Part shown: one piece after another, positions 8,643 through 16,650 of the stretch
How the letters are laid out: each line of letters begins with the position of its first letter
Numbering within the stretch: the stretch's first letter is position 1
NCBI GenBank assembly: GCA_003284275.1
Contig: QBVU01000001.1
Span: forward strand, 62,001 to 126,000
Source: Pelagibacteraceae bacterium AG-313-A04
GTDB taxonomy: Bacteria; Pseudomonadota; Alphaproteobacteria; Pelagibacterales; Pelagibacteraceae
Reading direction: 5' to 3'
DNA length: 64,000 nucleotides
Notes under the pieces: generated by a model
The model's database searches: none
Told to the model about the DNA's origin: nothing
Seen by the model: only the letters and a program-made list of their open reading frames with translations
Translations under genes and position numbers: made by a program

Positions 8643-10210
8643 CAGTTATTACTTATTTTATCTTTCATTAACTCAATTGTCTCTTTCAATCCAAAAAAGC
8701 TGACAAAATAACCCATCCTTGGACCATTTTCTTCTCCAAATACTACTTCATAAATTAATTTAAACCAATCTCGTAGATTTTGCTCATAACCATTTTCTTT
8801 ACCCGTTGTATAGACGATTGTTTGAATTTCTTCTGGTTTTAAATTTTGTTTGATTTCAGATAATTTTGAAACAAGGTTTTCTAACGCTTTCTTTTCATCT
8901 GATGAAGGCTTTTTAAATTTTTTATTTGGTTCAACTTTATCTTTAAAATAGTTTATGGCAAACTTGGTCAATCCATCTAGGATTGGATAATCTTTTTGTT
9001 TAATATCTTGATGAAATCTATTTATAAACTTCCATAAAATTTCTTTACTATCTGCATTGCTAGACCCAACTAAATTCAATAACATTGAAAAAGGCATTAC
9101 TATTTTCTCTGTTGGTGGCTTTCCATTATGTACATGCCAAACAGGATTTAAAATTTTATCCTTTTCTTTTTGACTTGGGAATTTTTCAATACTTGTTAAA
9201 TACTCATCGACTGTTTTAGGCACTACTTCTGCGTAAAGTTTTTTTGCTCTTTTCGGATTAGGGTACATATAAAGAGACAGACTCTCTGGTGATGCATATC
9301 TAAGCCACTGATCTATAGAAATTCCATTTCCTTTTGATTTAGAAATTTTCTCTCCTTTTTCGTCTAAAAAAAGTTCATAGGCGAAACCATTAGGAGGATT
9401 TTTTCCAAGAGTTTTGCAAATCTTGTTAGATAAAATCGCACTCTCGGTTAAATCTTTGCCGTACATTTCAAAATCAACATCAAAAGTAAACCATCTCATC
9501 GCCCAGTCTACTTTCCACTGTAATTTACAGTTGCCATCTAAAATGCTTGTCTCTATTTTTTCTCCCTTATTATCAAAAATTGCCTTTCCAGTTTTATTGT
9601 CTATTTCTAGCAATGGTATCTCTAATACCATTCCTGTTTTTGGGCAAATCGGTAAAAATGGACAATATGTTTTTCTTCTTTCCTCTCTCAGAGTTGGAAG
9701 AACTATATTCATTACATCTTCATATTTTTCTGCGACTCTTATTAAAGATTTATTAAAGACACCTTTTTTATAATTCTCTGTTGAGCTTTTGAAAGTGAAT
9801 TTAAACTTAAATTTGTTTAAAAACTCTTTAAGCATCTCATTATTATGCTCACCAAAGCTATTAAACTTTTTAAATGGATCTGGAATATTAGTTAAAGGTT
9901 TACCTAGATTGTTTTTTAAAACTTGATCGTTAGGAATATTATCAGGGACTTTTCTAAGACCATCCATGTCATCAGAAAAAGTAATAAGCTCATGATTTAT
10001 TTTCTCTATATGATTAAGAGCATTAATCATCATAGTGGTTCTAGCCACTTCGCCAAAAGTTCCTATATGTGGTAATCCACTTGGCCCATAACCTGTTTGA
10101 AAGGTTATTTTGTTATTTTTTTTGATAATTTCTTTTCTATCTTTTAATAGCTTTCTAATTTCAACAAATGGCCAGGATGATGTAGATTGAATTAAGTTAT
10201 TATCCATCAT
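8642..10210 (-). CDS. lysS: Lysyl-tRNA synthetase, class I
   Basis: Charges tRNA-Lys, using the class I (archaeal-type, LysK) enzyme rather than the class II enzyme of most bacteria. The HIGH-type motif is HIGT at residues 48-51 (GYGPSGLPHIGTFGE) and the KMSKS-type motif is KISKSKGN near residue 290; 522 aa fits the class. Two ATG codons are adjacent at 10210 and 10207. Class I LysRS is established in alphaproteobacteria and spirochaetes. It is divergent from trkH and overlaps pyrD by one base. Confidence 0.95.
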   Translation of the reverse strand: MMDNNLIQSTSSWPFVEIRKLLKDRKEIIKKNNKITFQTGYGPSGLPHIGTFGEVARTTMMINALNHIEKINHELITFSDDMDGLRKVPDNIPNDQVLKNNLGKPLTNIPDPFKKFNSFGEHNNEMLKEFLNKFKFKFTFKSSTENYKKGVFNKSLIRVAEKYEDVMNIVLPTLREERRKTYCPFLPICPKTGMVLEIPLLEIDNKTGKAIFDNKGEKIETSILDGNCKLQWKVDWAMRWFTFDVDFEMYGKDLTESAILSNKICKTLGKNPPNGFAYELFLDEKGEKISKSKGNGISIDQWLRYASPESLSLYMYPNPKRAKKLYAEVVPKTVDEYLTSIEKFPSQKEKDKILNPVWHVHNGKPPTEKIVMPFSMLLNLVGSSNADSKEILWKFINRFHQDIKQKDYPILDGLTKFAINYFKDKVEPNKKFKKPSSDEKKALENLVSKLSEIKQNLKPEEIQTIVYTTGKENGYEQNLRDWFKLIYEVVFGEENGPRMGYFVSFFGLKETIELMKDKISNN

Positions 10211-10302
10211 AGTAATGGTTTATTAAATTTTATATGCAAAATACAGATATAATTACGTCATATTAAGTTGAATTTTGAAACTATTTAAATAATCTCATTT
10301 TA

Positions 10303-11751
10303 ATGGCTAACAACAAAACAGTTTTTTTCTTGATCGGTATATTGCTCATAGTGTTGGGATTATCAATGCTAGCGCCTTACTCGATGCAAGTTATATTTAA
10401 AGAAAATAGTCATAGCTTTATATCGTCCTCTTTTGTGACGATATTTATTGGAGTCTTATGCATATTAGCAAATTTAGAAAAAAATTTGAAATTAAATCTT
10501 AGGCAAACTTTTCTATTCTCAACTCTTGCTTGGGTTACGGTTGCAATTTTTGGAAGTTTACCATTTATTTTATCTAACCAAACTTTTTCATTAAGTGATG
10601 CTTTTTTTGAAAGTATGTCAGGTATAACAACTACAGGAGCAACAATTATTTCGGATTTAGATAATAGTCCAAAAAGTATTCTATTATGGAGAGCTATCAT
10701 GCAATGGTTAGGTGGGATAGGTATTGTTGTAATGGCAATTACAATTTTACCATTATTAAAAGTAGGTGGAATGCAGCTTTTTAAAATGGAAGGCCCAGAT
10801 AGCACTGAAAAAATTTTACCTAGAACTATTGAGGTAGCGGCTATTATAATTTCAACTTATATAATTCTTACTCTGCTTTGTGGGTTTTTTTACTGGATAT
10901 TTGGAATGACAATTTTCGATAGCGTTTGCCACGCAATGACAACTATAGCAACTGGTGGATTTTCAACTCACAATGACTCAATAGGTTTTTTCAAAAATTC
11001 AAATATAGAAATAGTTGCAAGTATATTCATTATTTTGGGCAGCATACCTTTTATCTCTTATTTAAAATTTTCTCAGGGAAATAAAAAAATTTTTTTTCAA
11101 GATGTACAAATTAAAGGCCTAATATATCTTTTAATTTTTTCAACATTGATTATGTTTCTTTACCTATTATTTATAAATTATGAGAGCAATTTATTTGAAA
11201 AAATTAGAATTTCTTCATTCAATGTTATTTCTATTTTATCAGGCACAGGATATGTAACAGATGATTTTGGTCTATGGGGAAAATTTTCTTTAATTTTTTT
11301 CTTATTCTTGATGTTTATTGGTGGATGTGCTGGCTCTACTGCATGTGGTATAAAAATTTTTAGGTTACAAATGCTTTTAATTTTTCTTAAAAACCAAGTA
11401 AAAAAATTAATTTATCCTAACAGTGTAATCATAACCAAGTATAATAATCATAAAATTTCAGATGATTTTATAAGATCTGTAATTATCTTTATTTTTTCAT
11501 TTTTGTTCATTTTTTTAATTATTGCCATGCTTCTTTCAATCAGTGGATTGGACTTTGTGACTTCAATTTCTGGAGCTGCCAGTTCTATTTCTAATGTAGG
11601 ACCTGGATTAGGTGAAGTAATTGGACCAGATGGAAATTATAAAAGTTTACCTGATTTATCAAAATGGATTTTGGCGACTGGCATGTTGCTTGGCAGATTG
11701 GAATTATTTGCTGTCCTAGTGCTTTTCTTTCCGTCTTTTTGGAGAAACTAA
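10303..11751 (+). CDS. trkH: TrkH family potassium uptake protein
   Basis: The membrane pore subunit of a Trk/Ktr-type K+ importer, 482 aa with four membrane-pore-membrane repeats. Selectivity-filter-like glycine segments are seen in SMSGITTTGATI, TTIATGGFSTHN, ILSGTGYVTDD and SSISNVGPGLGEV, one per repeat. Family members need a cytoplasmic NAD-binding partner (TrkA), not encoded next door. It begins about 90 bases from lysS on the opposite strand and is followed after 3 bases by the AmpG-like permease. Confidence 0.93.
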   Translation: MANNKTVFFLIGILLIVLGLSMLAPYSMQVIFKENSHSFISSSFVTIFIGVLCILANLEKNLKLNLRQTFLFSTLAWVTVAIFGSLPFILSNQTFSLSDAFFESMSGITTTGATIISDLDNSPKSILLWRAIMQWLGGIGIVVMAITILPLLKVGGMQLFKMEGPDSTEKILPRTIEVAAIIISTYIILTLLCGFFYWIFGMTIFDSVCHAMTTIATGGFSTHNDSIGFFKNSNIEIVASIFIILGSIPFISYLKFSQGNKKIFFQDVQIKGLIYLLIFSTLIMFLYLLFINYESNLFEKIRISSFNVISILSGTGYVTDDFGLWGKFSLIFFLFLMFIGGCAGSTACGIKIFRLQMLLIFLKNQVKKLIYPNSVIITKYNNHKISDDFIRSVIIFIFSFLFIFLIIAMLLSISGLDFVTSISGAASSISNVGPGLGEVIGPDGNYKSLPDLSKWILATGMLLGRLELFAVLVLFFPSFWRN

Positions 11752-11754
11752 GTT

Positions 11755-13128
11755 ATGGATATATATAAAAAACAAACGTTCGCTGAAACTTTCTCAGTTT
11801 ATTTTGATCGCAGAATGATAAAGATTTTATTACTTGGGGCAATCAGTGGTTTTCCTTGGGTCATTATTGGAAGTAGTCTAAGTCTATGGTTGAAAGAGGA
11901 TGGTTTAAGTAGAAGCACTATAGGATGGGCTGGATTAATTTTTGCAGTTTATGCTTTCAATTATTTATGGGCCCCAATTATAGATAGAATTAGAATTCCT
12001 TGGTTAACAAATAAAATTGGTCACAGACGAGGATGGATTGTTTTAATGCAATCTATCATCCTTATAAGTTTAATATTATGGAGTGTAATTAATCCCACTA
12101 CAAATTTAGCGTTAGTGGTAAGTGTTGGTCTGATAATTGCAATTGCTTCAGCCACACAAGATATAACTATTGATGCATTAAGAATTGAACAAATTGGAGA
12201 GAATGAAGGAAAATCTATGCAAGCTGGTGCTGCTATGGCAGTTGTTGGTTGGTGGACTGGATATAAGTTAGGTGGTGTAGTTGCTCTTACTTCAGCAGAA
12301 TTCTTTCAAAATCTTGGGTTTGAAAATTATTGGCAAATAACTTTTTTAGTTCTAGGAGCTGTAATTATAGCCTGTAACATTGGTTTAATGTTTGTAAACG
12401 AAGCTTTACAAACGGATAGAAGCGAGTCTCAAAAAAAAACAGATAAAATGATTGAAGATAAATTAGGTACTTCTAACCTTTTAACAAAAACTATCGCATG
12501 GCTTACTGGAACGGTTGCAGGTCCTATTATAAGCTTCTTTAAAAAAAATGGTTTAAATATTGCTTTAGCAATATTAGCTTTTATTTTTCTTTTTAAAATC
12601 GGGGAGGCTTTTCTTGGTAGAATGTCTGTAATTTTTTATAAGGAAATAGGTTTTACAAAGACAGATATAGCATTGTATTCAAAAGGCCTTGGGTGGTTAA
12701 CGACAGTAATTTTTACACTGCTAGGTGGTTTGTTCGCTATTAGATCTGGTGTGATAAAAGCTATGTTTGTTTCAGGAATACTAATGGCCTTTACTAATTT
12801 GCTTTTTTCTTTGTTAGCATGGTCAGGAAAATCGGAATTATTATTTGCTATTGCAGTTATATTTGATGATATGGCAGCAGCATTTGCAACAGTGGCTTTT
12901 GTTGCTTTCATTTCGATGTTAGTTGATAGAACTTATACAGCAACTCAATATGCTTTGTTAGCTTCAATTGGTACAGCGGGACGAACAACTTTAGCGGCAT
13001 CATCAGGGGCTTTGGTAGATTGGTTAAATGGAGACTGGGGTATTTTTTTTATAATTACAGCTTTAATGGTGATACCGTCTCTTATATTTCTTTACATGAT
13101 AAGACATAAACTTAATTTAAATGACTAA
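11755..13128 (+). CDS. AmpG-like MFS permease
   Basis: A 12-helix major facilitator protein of 457 aa. The LWAPIIDRIR and ASATQDITIDALRIE motifs are the hallmarks of the AmpG family, which imports muropeptides (anhydro-muropeptides) for cell-wall recycling in the inner membrane. It follows trkH by 3 bases and overlaps the NlpC/P60 hydrolase gene by 8 bases. An importer of wall fragments next to a wall peptidase makes murein recycling a reasonable reading, though AmpG relatives with other substrates exist. Confidence 0.85.
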   Translation: MDIYKKQTFAETFSVYFDRRMIKILLLGAISGFPWVIIGSSLSLWLKEDGLSRSTIGWAGLIFAVYAFNYLWAPIIDRIRIPWLTNKIGHRRGWIVLMQSIILISLILWSVINPTTNLALVVSVGLIIAIASATQDITIDALRIEQIGENEGKSMQAGAAMAVVGWWTGYKLGGVVALTSAEFFQNLGFENYWQITFLVLGAVIIACNIGLMFVNEALQTDRSESQKKTDKMIEDKLGTSNLLTKTIAWLTGTVAGPIISFFKKNGLNIALAILAFIFLFKIGEAFLGRMSVIFYKEIGFTKTDIALYSKGLGWLTTVIFTLLGGLFAIRSGVIKAMFVSGILMAFTNLLFSLLAWSGKSELLFAIAVIFDDMAAAFATVAFVAFISMLVDRTYTATQYALLASIGTAGRTTLAASSGALVDWLNGDWGIFFIITALMVIPSLIFLYMIRHKLNLND

Positions 13129-13858
13129 ATATTTTACAAATAATTTCTCAGTAATAAATCTTTATAAAAAACCTTCAATTAAATCTGAAATTGTTACACA
13201 GATGATTTATGGAGATAGCTTTTCTATATCTAAAAAATCAAAAAAATGGCTCAAAATAAAAATTAAAGAAGATAATTATAAAGGTTATATAATTAATAAA
13301 AAATATTCTAATTTTTTTAAGCCTACTCATAAAGTTAATACTTTAAAAGCAAAAATTTTTAAATTTCCCAATAAAATTAAAAAAAATGAAATTTCTTTTG
13401 CTTCTAAAATTAAAGTGATTGAAAAAAATTCGAAATATTTAAAGTTTCAAAATGGTTGGATTAAAAAGACTGATGTGAAACCTATTTCATATAAAGAAAA
13501 AAATCCTTTTAAAAAAATAACCTCTTTTAAAAATATTAAATATAAATGGGGTGGCAAATCTTTCAAAGGAATTGATTGCTCAGCACTTATTCAAATTTTT
13601 TTAAATTTCAATAATAAATTTTGTCCAAGAGATGCTAAAGATCAAGTAAAGTACTTCAAAAAAAACATAAAATTAAAAAATATAAAAAAAAATGATATTA
13701 TCTATTGGAAGGGTCACGTTGCTGTAGCCTTGTCTAATAAAAAATTGATTCATGCTTACGGACCTATGAGAAAGACTGTGATCATGGATATTAATCAAAC
13801 GATTAAAAGAATTGAGCGTACTGCTAAATTAAAAGTAATTGGAATTAAAAGGCTATAA
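13121..13858 (+). CDS. NlpC/P60 family peptidase with SH3-like N-terminus
   Basis: A 245-residue cysteine peptidase of the NlpC/P60 family, which cuts peptide bonds in peptidoglycan stems. Two SH3-like strands-rich modules occupy about residues 5-115 (YGDSFSISKKSKKWLKIK is typical bacterial SH3). The catalytic domain begins near 130: nucleophile Cys153 in GIDCSALIQ, the His in WKGHVAVAL and a third polar residue in LIHAYG. No signal peptide is visible, so it may act on imported fragments in the cytoplasm, as dipeptidyl-peptidase VI-type enzymes do, which fits its 8-base overlap with the AmpG-like importer. Confidence 0.88.
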   Translation: MTKYFTNNFSVINLYKKPSIKSEIVTQMIYGDSFSISKKSKKWLKIKIKEDNYKGYIINKKYSNFFKPTHKVNTLKAKIFKFPNKIKKNEISFASKIKVIEKNSKYLKFQNGWIKKTDVKPISYKEKNPFKKITSFKNIKYKWGGKSFKGIDCSALIQIFLNFNNKFCPRDAKDQVKYFKKNIKLKNIKKNDIIYWKGHVAVALSNKKLIHAYGPMRKTVIMDINQTIKRIERTAKLKVIGIKRL

Positions 13859-13861
13859 ATA

Positions 13862-13897
13862 GCAAAGGCAGCTTCAGTCTCCCTCCACTGCCCTTAA
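13862..13897. other. GC-rich patch with possible RNA stem in a convergent spacer
   Basis: Between the NlpC gene and the convergent 78-aa gene is a short stretch (GGCAG...CTGCC with a 16-base loop) that is clearly richer in G+C than the surrounding AT-rich spacer. It can fold on either strand, but no T-run follows, so it is a poor intrinsic terminator. It may be part of a small RNA or an mRNA 3' end. Little more can be said from sequence. Confidence 0.3.
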
Positions 13898-13961
13898 AGA
13901 GAATTTATCTGATTCGTAAAATTTATTTAAGACTCTTTTAGGTTGTATGTGGATATTAAAA

Positions 13962-14198
13962 TTACTTTAATATTTTTCTATAAGCAAAAATTACAGCAAA
14001 AACTATTATTAAAGCTGCAATGCCTTGCTCGCCTAAAGCATTAAGTAAATTAATTAAATTTTTTGTTACCTGAGAACCAAAAAAAGCTACATTCGGTCCA
14101 AATACAATCTCTGCTATTACTGAAACGGCTAATAATAATATCCCTAATTCTAAAAATTTATTTAAATATTTTGTTAATGTTGAGACCCAATTAAGCAT
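13962..14198 (-). CDS. Two-helix small membrane protein, 78 aa (paralogue B)
   Basis: An acceptable start ATG at 14198 is preceded by an AAGGAAAAAAATT ribosome site. The 78 residues hold two hydrophobic helices (about 16-34 and 55-73) joined by a loop FGPNVAFFGSQVTKNLINLL. The loop and second helix match the 71-aa neighbour: G-x-NV-x-F-x-G, then N-x-I/I-N-L and LG-x-x-GI-x-x-LI. The two genes are thus paralogues. No known family comes to mind; the shape recalls holin-like or small pore-forming proteins, but that is only shape. Two RNA hairpins separate it from its upstream paralogue, implying different expression levels. Confidence 0.75.
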   Translation of the reverse strand: MLNWVSTLTKYLNKFLELGILLLAVSVIAEIVFGPNVAFFGSQVTKNLINLLNALGEQGIAALIIVFAVIFAYRKILK

Positions 14199-14219
14199 AA
14201 TTTTTTTCCTTTTTTTTAA

Positions 14220-14245
14220 CCGCCCTAATTATAAACTTAGGGCGG
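14220..14245 (-). promoter_or_regulatory. GC-rich hairpin in the leader of the 78-aa gene
   Basis: A perfect 9-bp inverted repeat, CCGCCCTAA / TTAGGGCGG, with an 8-base loop. On the minus-strand RNA it sits about 22 bases upstream of the start codon of the 78-aa gene and is followed by A-rich sequence, not T-rich, so it is unlikely to terminate transcription by itself. It could stabilise the 3' end of the upstream message or shape the leader of the next. Confidence 0.6.
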
Positions 14246-14252
14246 CTATATA

Positions 14253-14280
14253 AAAAGCTAATTCGAGGGAAGTAGCTTTT
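14253..14280 (-). terminator. Intrinsic terminator or attenuator after the 71-aa gene
   Basis: A perfect 8-bp inverted repeat AAAAGCTA / TAGCTTTT with a 12-base loop lies 8 bases after the stop of the 71-aa gene. On the minus strand it is followed by T then ATATAG, so the U-run is short (TTTTT). It probably gives partial termination, leaving a reduced message for the 78-aa gene. A second hairpin follows at 14220-14245. Confidence 0.5.
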
Positions 14281-14288
14281 GTTGTTTA

Positions 14289-14504
14289 TTACTTAAACAA
14301 GTTTAGGATGATAATAGCTGCGATTAATCCAACTATACCTGCATCACCTAAAGATTGTACTAAACTAATAATGTTACCAGCTATTTCACCTACAAATGGA
14401 ACGTTTCCACCTAATAGACTTACAGCGATACCTAACGCAAGTAATGAAACCACTACTTTTGTTAAGCTGTCAAACATTGAAGTTAATCCTGAGATTGCTT
14501 TCAT
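14289..14504 (-). CDS. Two-helix small membrane protein, 71 aa (paralogue A)
   Basis: The ORF track starts at 14546, but ATG 14504 (MKAISGLTSMFDSL) is preceded by a very strong ribosome binding site, AAGGGGGATAAC, so I take that start; it gives 71 aa. Two hydrophobic segments (about 14-31 and 50-69) flank the loop LGGNVPFVGEIAGNIISLVQSLG. The pattern is shared with the 78-aa product next door. Gly/Ala/Ile-rich helices and the strong ribosome site suggest an abundant membrane peptide. I do not recognise the family. It is the first gene of the pair; tRNA-Ser lies upstream on the same strand about 175 bases away. Confidence 0.78.
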   Translation of the reverse strand: MKAISGLTSMFDSLTKVVVSLLALGIAVSLLGGNVPFVGEIAGNIISLVQSLGDAGIVGLIAAIIILNLFK

Positions 14505-14679
14505 GTTATCCCCCTTTTTTATTAATAAAAAATCAAAACGAATCATATTCGCTTTGAATTACGAACTTTTATCATTTCGTGAGTCTACCTACACTAGAAA
14601 AGGAACCTAACGACTCATAATGAACTCGTTTTATAAGCAAATGAATCTTTAAATGTGTGCAATTTGAGTCTTATTTAAA

Positions 14680-14769
14680 TGGCGGAGAGAGAGGGATTCG
14701 AACCCTCGAAACGGTTTCCCGTTTACACGCTTTCCAAGCGTGCGCCTTCAACCACTCGGCCACCTCTCC
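14680..14769 (-). tRNA. tRNA-Ser (GGA)
   Basis: Read on the minus strand, the acceptor GGAGAGG (5') pairs with TCTCTCC (3'), with one G-T pair; the D arm is TGGCCGAGTGGTTGAAGGC; the anticodon loop CTTGGAAAG gives anticodon GGA (Ser, UCC/UCU). A long variable arm (GTAAACGGGAAACCGTTTC) typical of tRNA-Ser is present, and the T arm is GAGGGTTCGAATCCCTC. The 3' CCA is encoded (14680-14682). It begins 13 bases after the stop of the glycosyltransferase gene, so it may be transcribed from that operon. Confidence 0.96.
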
Positions 14770-14782
14770 TATTTAAAAAAAA

Positions 14783-15811
14783 TTAATTAATTTTTTTTAA
14801 AAATTTTGTTATCGCATTTTGCTCTTCTTTGGGGGAGAACATATTTGATAATTTTTTTCTTTGCCTAGATGATTTTTTCAAAAAGTCTTTTACATTTAGA
14901 TTAGATAAAATTGCTTTACAAAAATTTTTAATTTCTGATGATTTTACCTCAGTAAAAATTGGTTTTTTCCAATATTCTTTTCCTCCCTCACCTGTATAAC
15001 CAATCACCTTATTTCCCGATATTGCGGCCTCGACTGGAGGAAGAGGTAAACCTTCTAGTTCAGAAAAAGCTAAAAAAATTTTTGACGCTGCAAGATCTTT
15101 GTATACATCTTTTTCAGTAAGATTTATTAATGGTTTAATTTTCCATTTTTTTGGAAGATAATTTTTTAAAAATGATATTACCAACTCACTATGTCGTTTC
15201 AATTTTCTCGGCATAAAGGTAATTATATTTTTCTTTTTTGTTTTTTTAAATTTTTTAAAATCAATAGAGTATTTTACATCAATAATTTTCTTTTTTTCCT
15301 TTGGAAAAGCCAATGAAATACACTCTTTAATATCCTTAGAATAACTCAAAATAAATTTACATTTTTTATATGATAAATTTAATTTAGCAGTATTATTGGT
15401 TGGAAATATTGAATAACCATTTTGAACAAATATTGCGTATGATATTTTTTCTTTTATAAAAAATTCTGCTGCAAAATGTGCAAACATCTCAGGTAAAATA
15501 ACAAAATCTTTTCGTTTATCGAAGACTAAGTCATTTTTTATTTTTACCTTGATATTAAACCACGAAAAAAAATAATTTTTTTTTACCGTCAATTCTTTAA
15601 AATTCCATCCAGAGTATTTTGTTTTTTTAAAACTTCCGCTAAATTTTTTATTTAAGGAATTAAAAAATTTTCCAATCTTTTTTTTCTTAACGTGAGCTAT
15701 TGAGGAAGAATAATTCTTTAGGGAATTTATATAATTAGAATATTGGTAAATTATCTTTCCTCCACCTGAAGCGCCTTTTTGTGCATCAATCAAAAATATG
15801 ATATTTTTCAT
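14783..15811 (-). CDS. Glycosyltransferase, GT-B fold (GT4-like)
   Basis: A 342-residue protein whose C-terminal half holds the donor-sugar signature FSELEGLPLPPVEAAISGNK followed by VIGYTGEGGKEYW, as in GT-B glycosyltransferases. The N-terminus (NIIFLIDAQKGASGGGKIIYQYSNYI) resembles the acceptor-side start of this fold. It is likely to act in the cytoplasm on a lipid-linked glycan; donor and acceptor are unknown. Its start overlaps the methyltransferase gene by 4 bases. The protein is extremely lysine-rich and the DNA very AT-rich compared with lepA, which suggests a faster-evolving variable locus. Confidence 0.8.
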   Translation of the reverse strand: MKNIIFLIDAQKGASGGGKIIYQYSNYINSLKNYSSSIAHVKKKKIGKFFNSLNKKFSGSFKKTKYSGWNFKELTVKKNYFFSWFNIKVKIKNDLVFDKRKDFVILPEMFAHFAAEFFIKEKISYAIFVQNGYSIFPTNNTAKLNLSYKKCKFILSYSKDIKECISLAFPKEKKKIIDVKYSIDFKKFKKTKKKNIITFMPRKLKRHSELVISFLKNYLPKKWKIKPLINLTEKDVYKDLAASKIFLAFSELEGLPLPPVEAAISGNKVIGYTGEGGKEYWKKPIFTEVKSSEIKNFCKAILSNLNVKDFLKKSSRQRKKLSNMFSPKEEQNAITKFLKKIN

Positions 15812-16629
15812 TTTTTAATTAGTAATAATATTTTTTCATTTTTCCAACTAGCTGTAAAATTATTTATATTAGGAGTATCTATGAATGTGACATAAGAAAA
15901 AAATTTTAAAATGTACCTTATCTTTTCATAATATTTATTTTCTTCATACCCTTTTCTAAATTTATAAATATCCTCTATCACTAAAATTCCACCTGATTTT
16001 AAAAATTTATAAGTGCTTAAGATTATATTAATTTGATGGTCAAATAAATGTGTGCTGTCATCAATTATTATATCATACTTTATTCTTGTCTTTTTAAATT
16101 GTGAATAGATAATTTTTTTGTCATTCACGTCAATATAATGGTATCGAACATTTTTGAGTTTATCTTTACGTGCTAAATTTATTTTACGTTTATCAATCTC
16201 AAAACAGTCAATTCTTGCTTTTTTAAAATACTCTCTCCACATTTTAGTTGAAGCATTTTTTTCAATACCAATTTCTGCAACAGAACAATTTTTATTTTCT
16301 AAGTGATAAAAAAGTAAATTATATAAACTTGTATATCCGCTTCTATGCCCATCCAAATTAATTCCAGATTTATTTGTATTAAATTTTCTACCTAATTTGC
16401 AAAGATTTGTTTCATCTAAAGAACTATCAAATATTATTTTTCCAAGCTTTGCTGAATTTTTTCTAAATACAAATCTTCTAGTTTTTTTTGAAAATTCAAA
16501 ATTAAATTTCTCATTTATTTCAATTGCTGGTAAAATTTTTAAACTTGATTTCTTAAAAATTAAGTTAAGAAATTTTATTAATGTAAATGATAAAAATTTT
16601 GAAATAAATCTTATTTTTTTTTTAATCAT
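15808..16629 (-). CDS. Class I SAM-dependent methyltransferase-like protein
   Basis: A 273-residue protein. The central part has a Rossmann methyltransferase pattern: motif I VAEIGIEKNAST, an acidic strand end CFEIDKRKINLAR, then KYDIIIDDSTH and GGILVIEDIY. The layout (NTNKSG...GYTSLYNLLF... before motif I) is like the methyltransferases found in surface-sugar and cephalosporin-hydroxylase-type clusters. The N-terminal hydrophobic, basic stretch may hold it near the membrane. It sits between two glycosyltransferases, overlapping one by 4 bases, so a glycan or glycolipid substrate is likely; the exact substrate is unknown. Confidence 0.75.
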   Translation of the reverse strand: MIKKKIRFISKFLSFTLIKFLNLIFKKSSLKILPAIEINEKFNFEFSKKTRRFVFRKNSAKLGKIIFDSSLDETNLCKLGRKFNTNKSGINLDGHRSGYTSLYNLLFYHLENKNCSVAEIGIEKNASTKMWREYFKKARIDCFEIDKRKINLARKDKLKNVRYHYIDVNDKKIIYSQFKKTRIKYDIIIDDSTHLFDHQINIILSTYKFLKSGGILVIEDIYKFRKGYEENKYYEKIRYILKFFSYVTFIDTPNINNFTASWKNEKILLLIKK

Positions 16630-16650
16630 ATTTTTCGACTAAAGTTTGTA

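Noticed and set aside
14505-14546. N-terminal extension of the 71-aa membrane protein
   Set aside because: A strong ribosome binding site (GGGGGAT) directly precedes the internal ATG at 14504, and the extension covers that site.
14308-14610. 100-aa plus-strand ORF across the small membrane protein gene
   Set aside because: It is the antisense shadow of a minus-strand gene with good ribosome site and conserved helices.
14547-14679. Short dyads between tRNA-Ser and the 71-aa gene (e.g. CGAATCATATTCG)
   Set aside because: The arms are only five bases with tiny spacers, and no supporting promoter is clear; too weak to call an operator.
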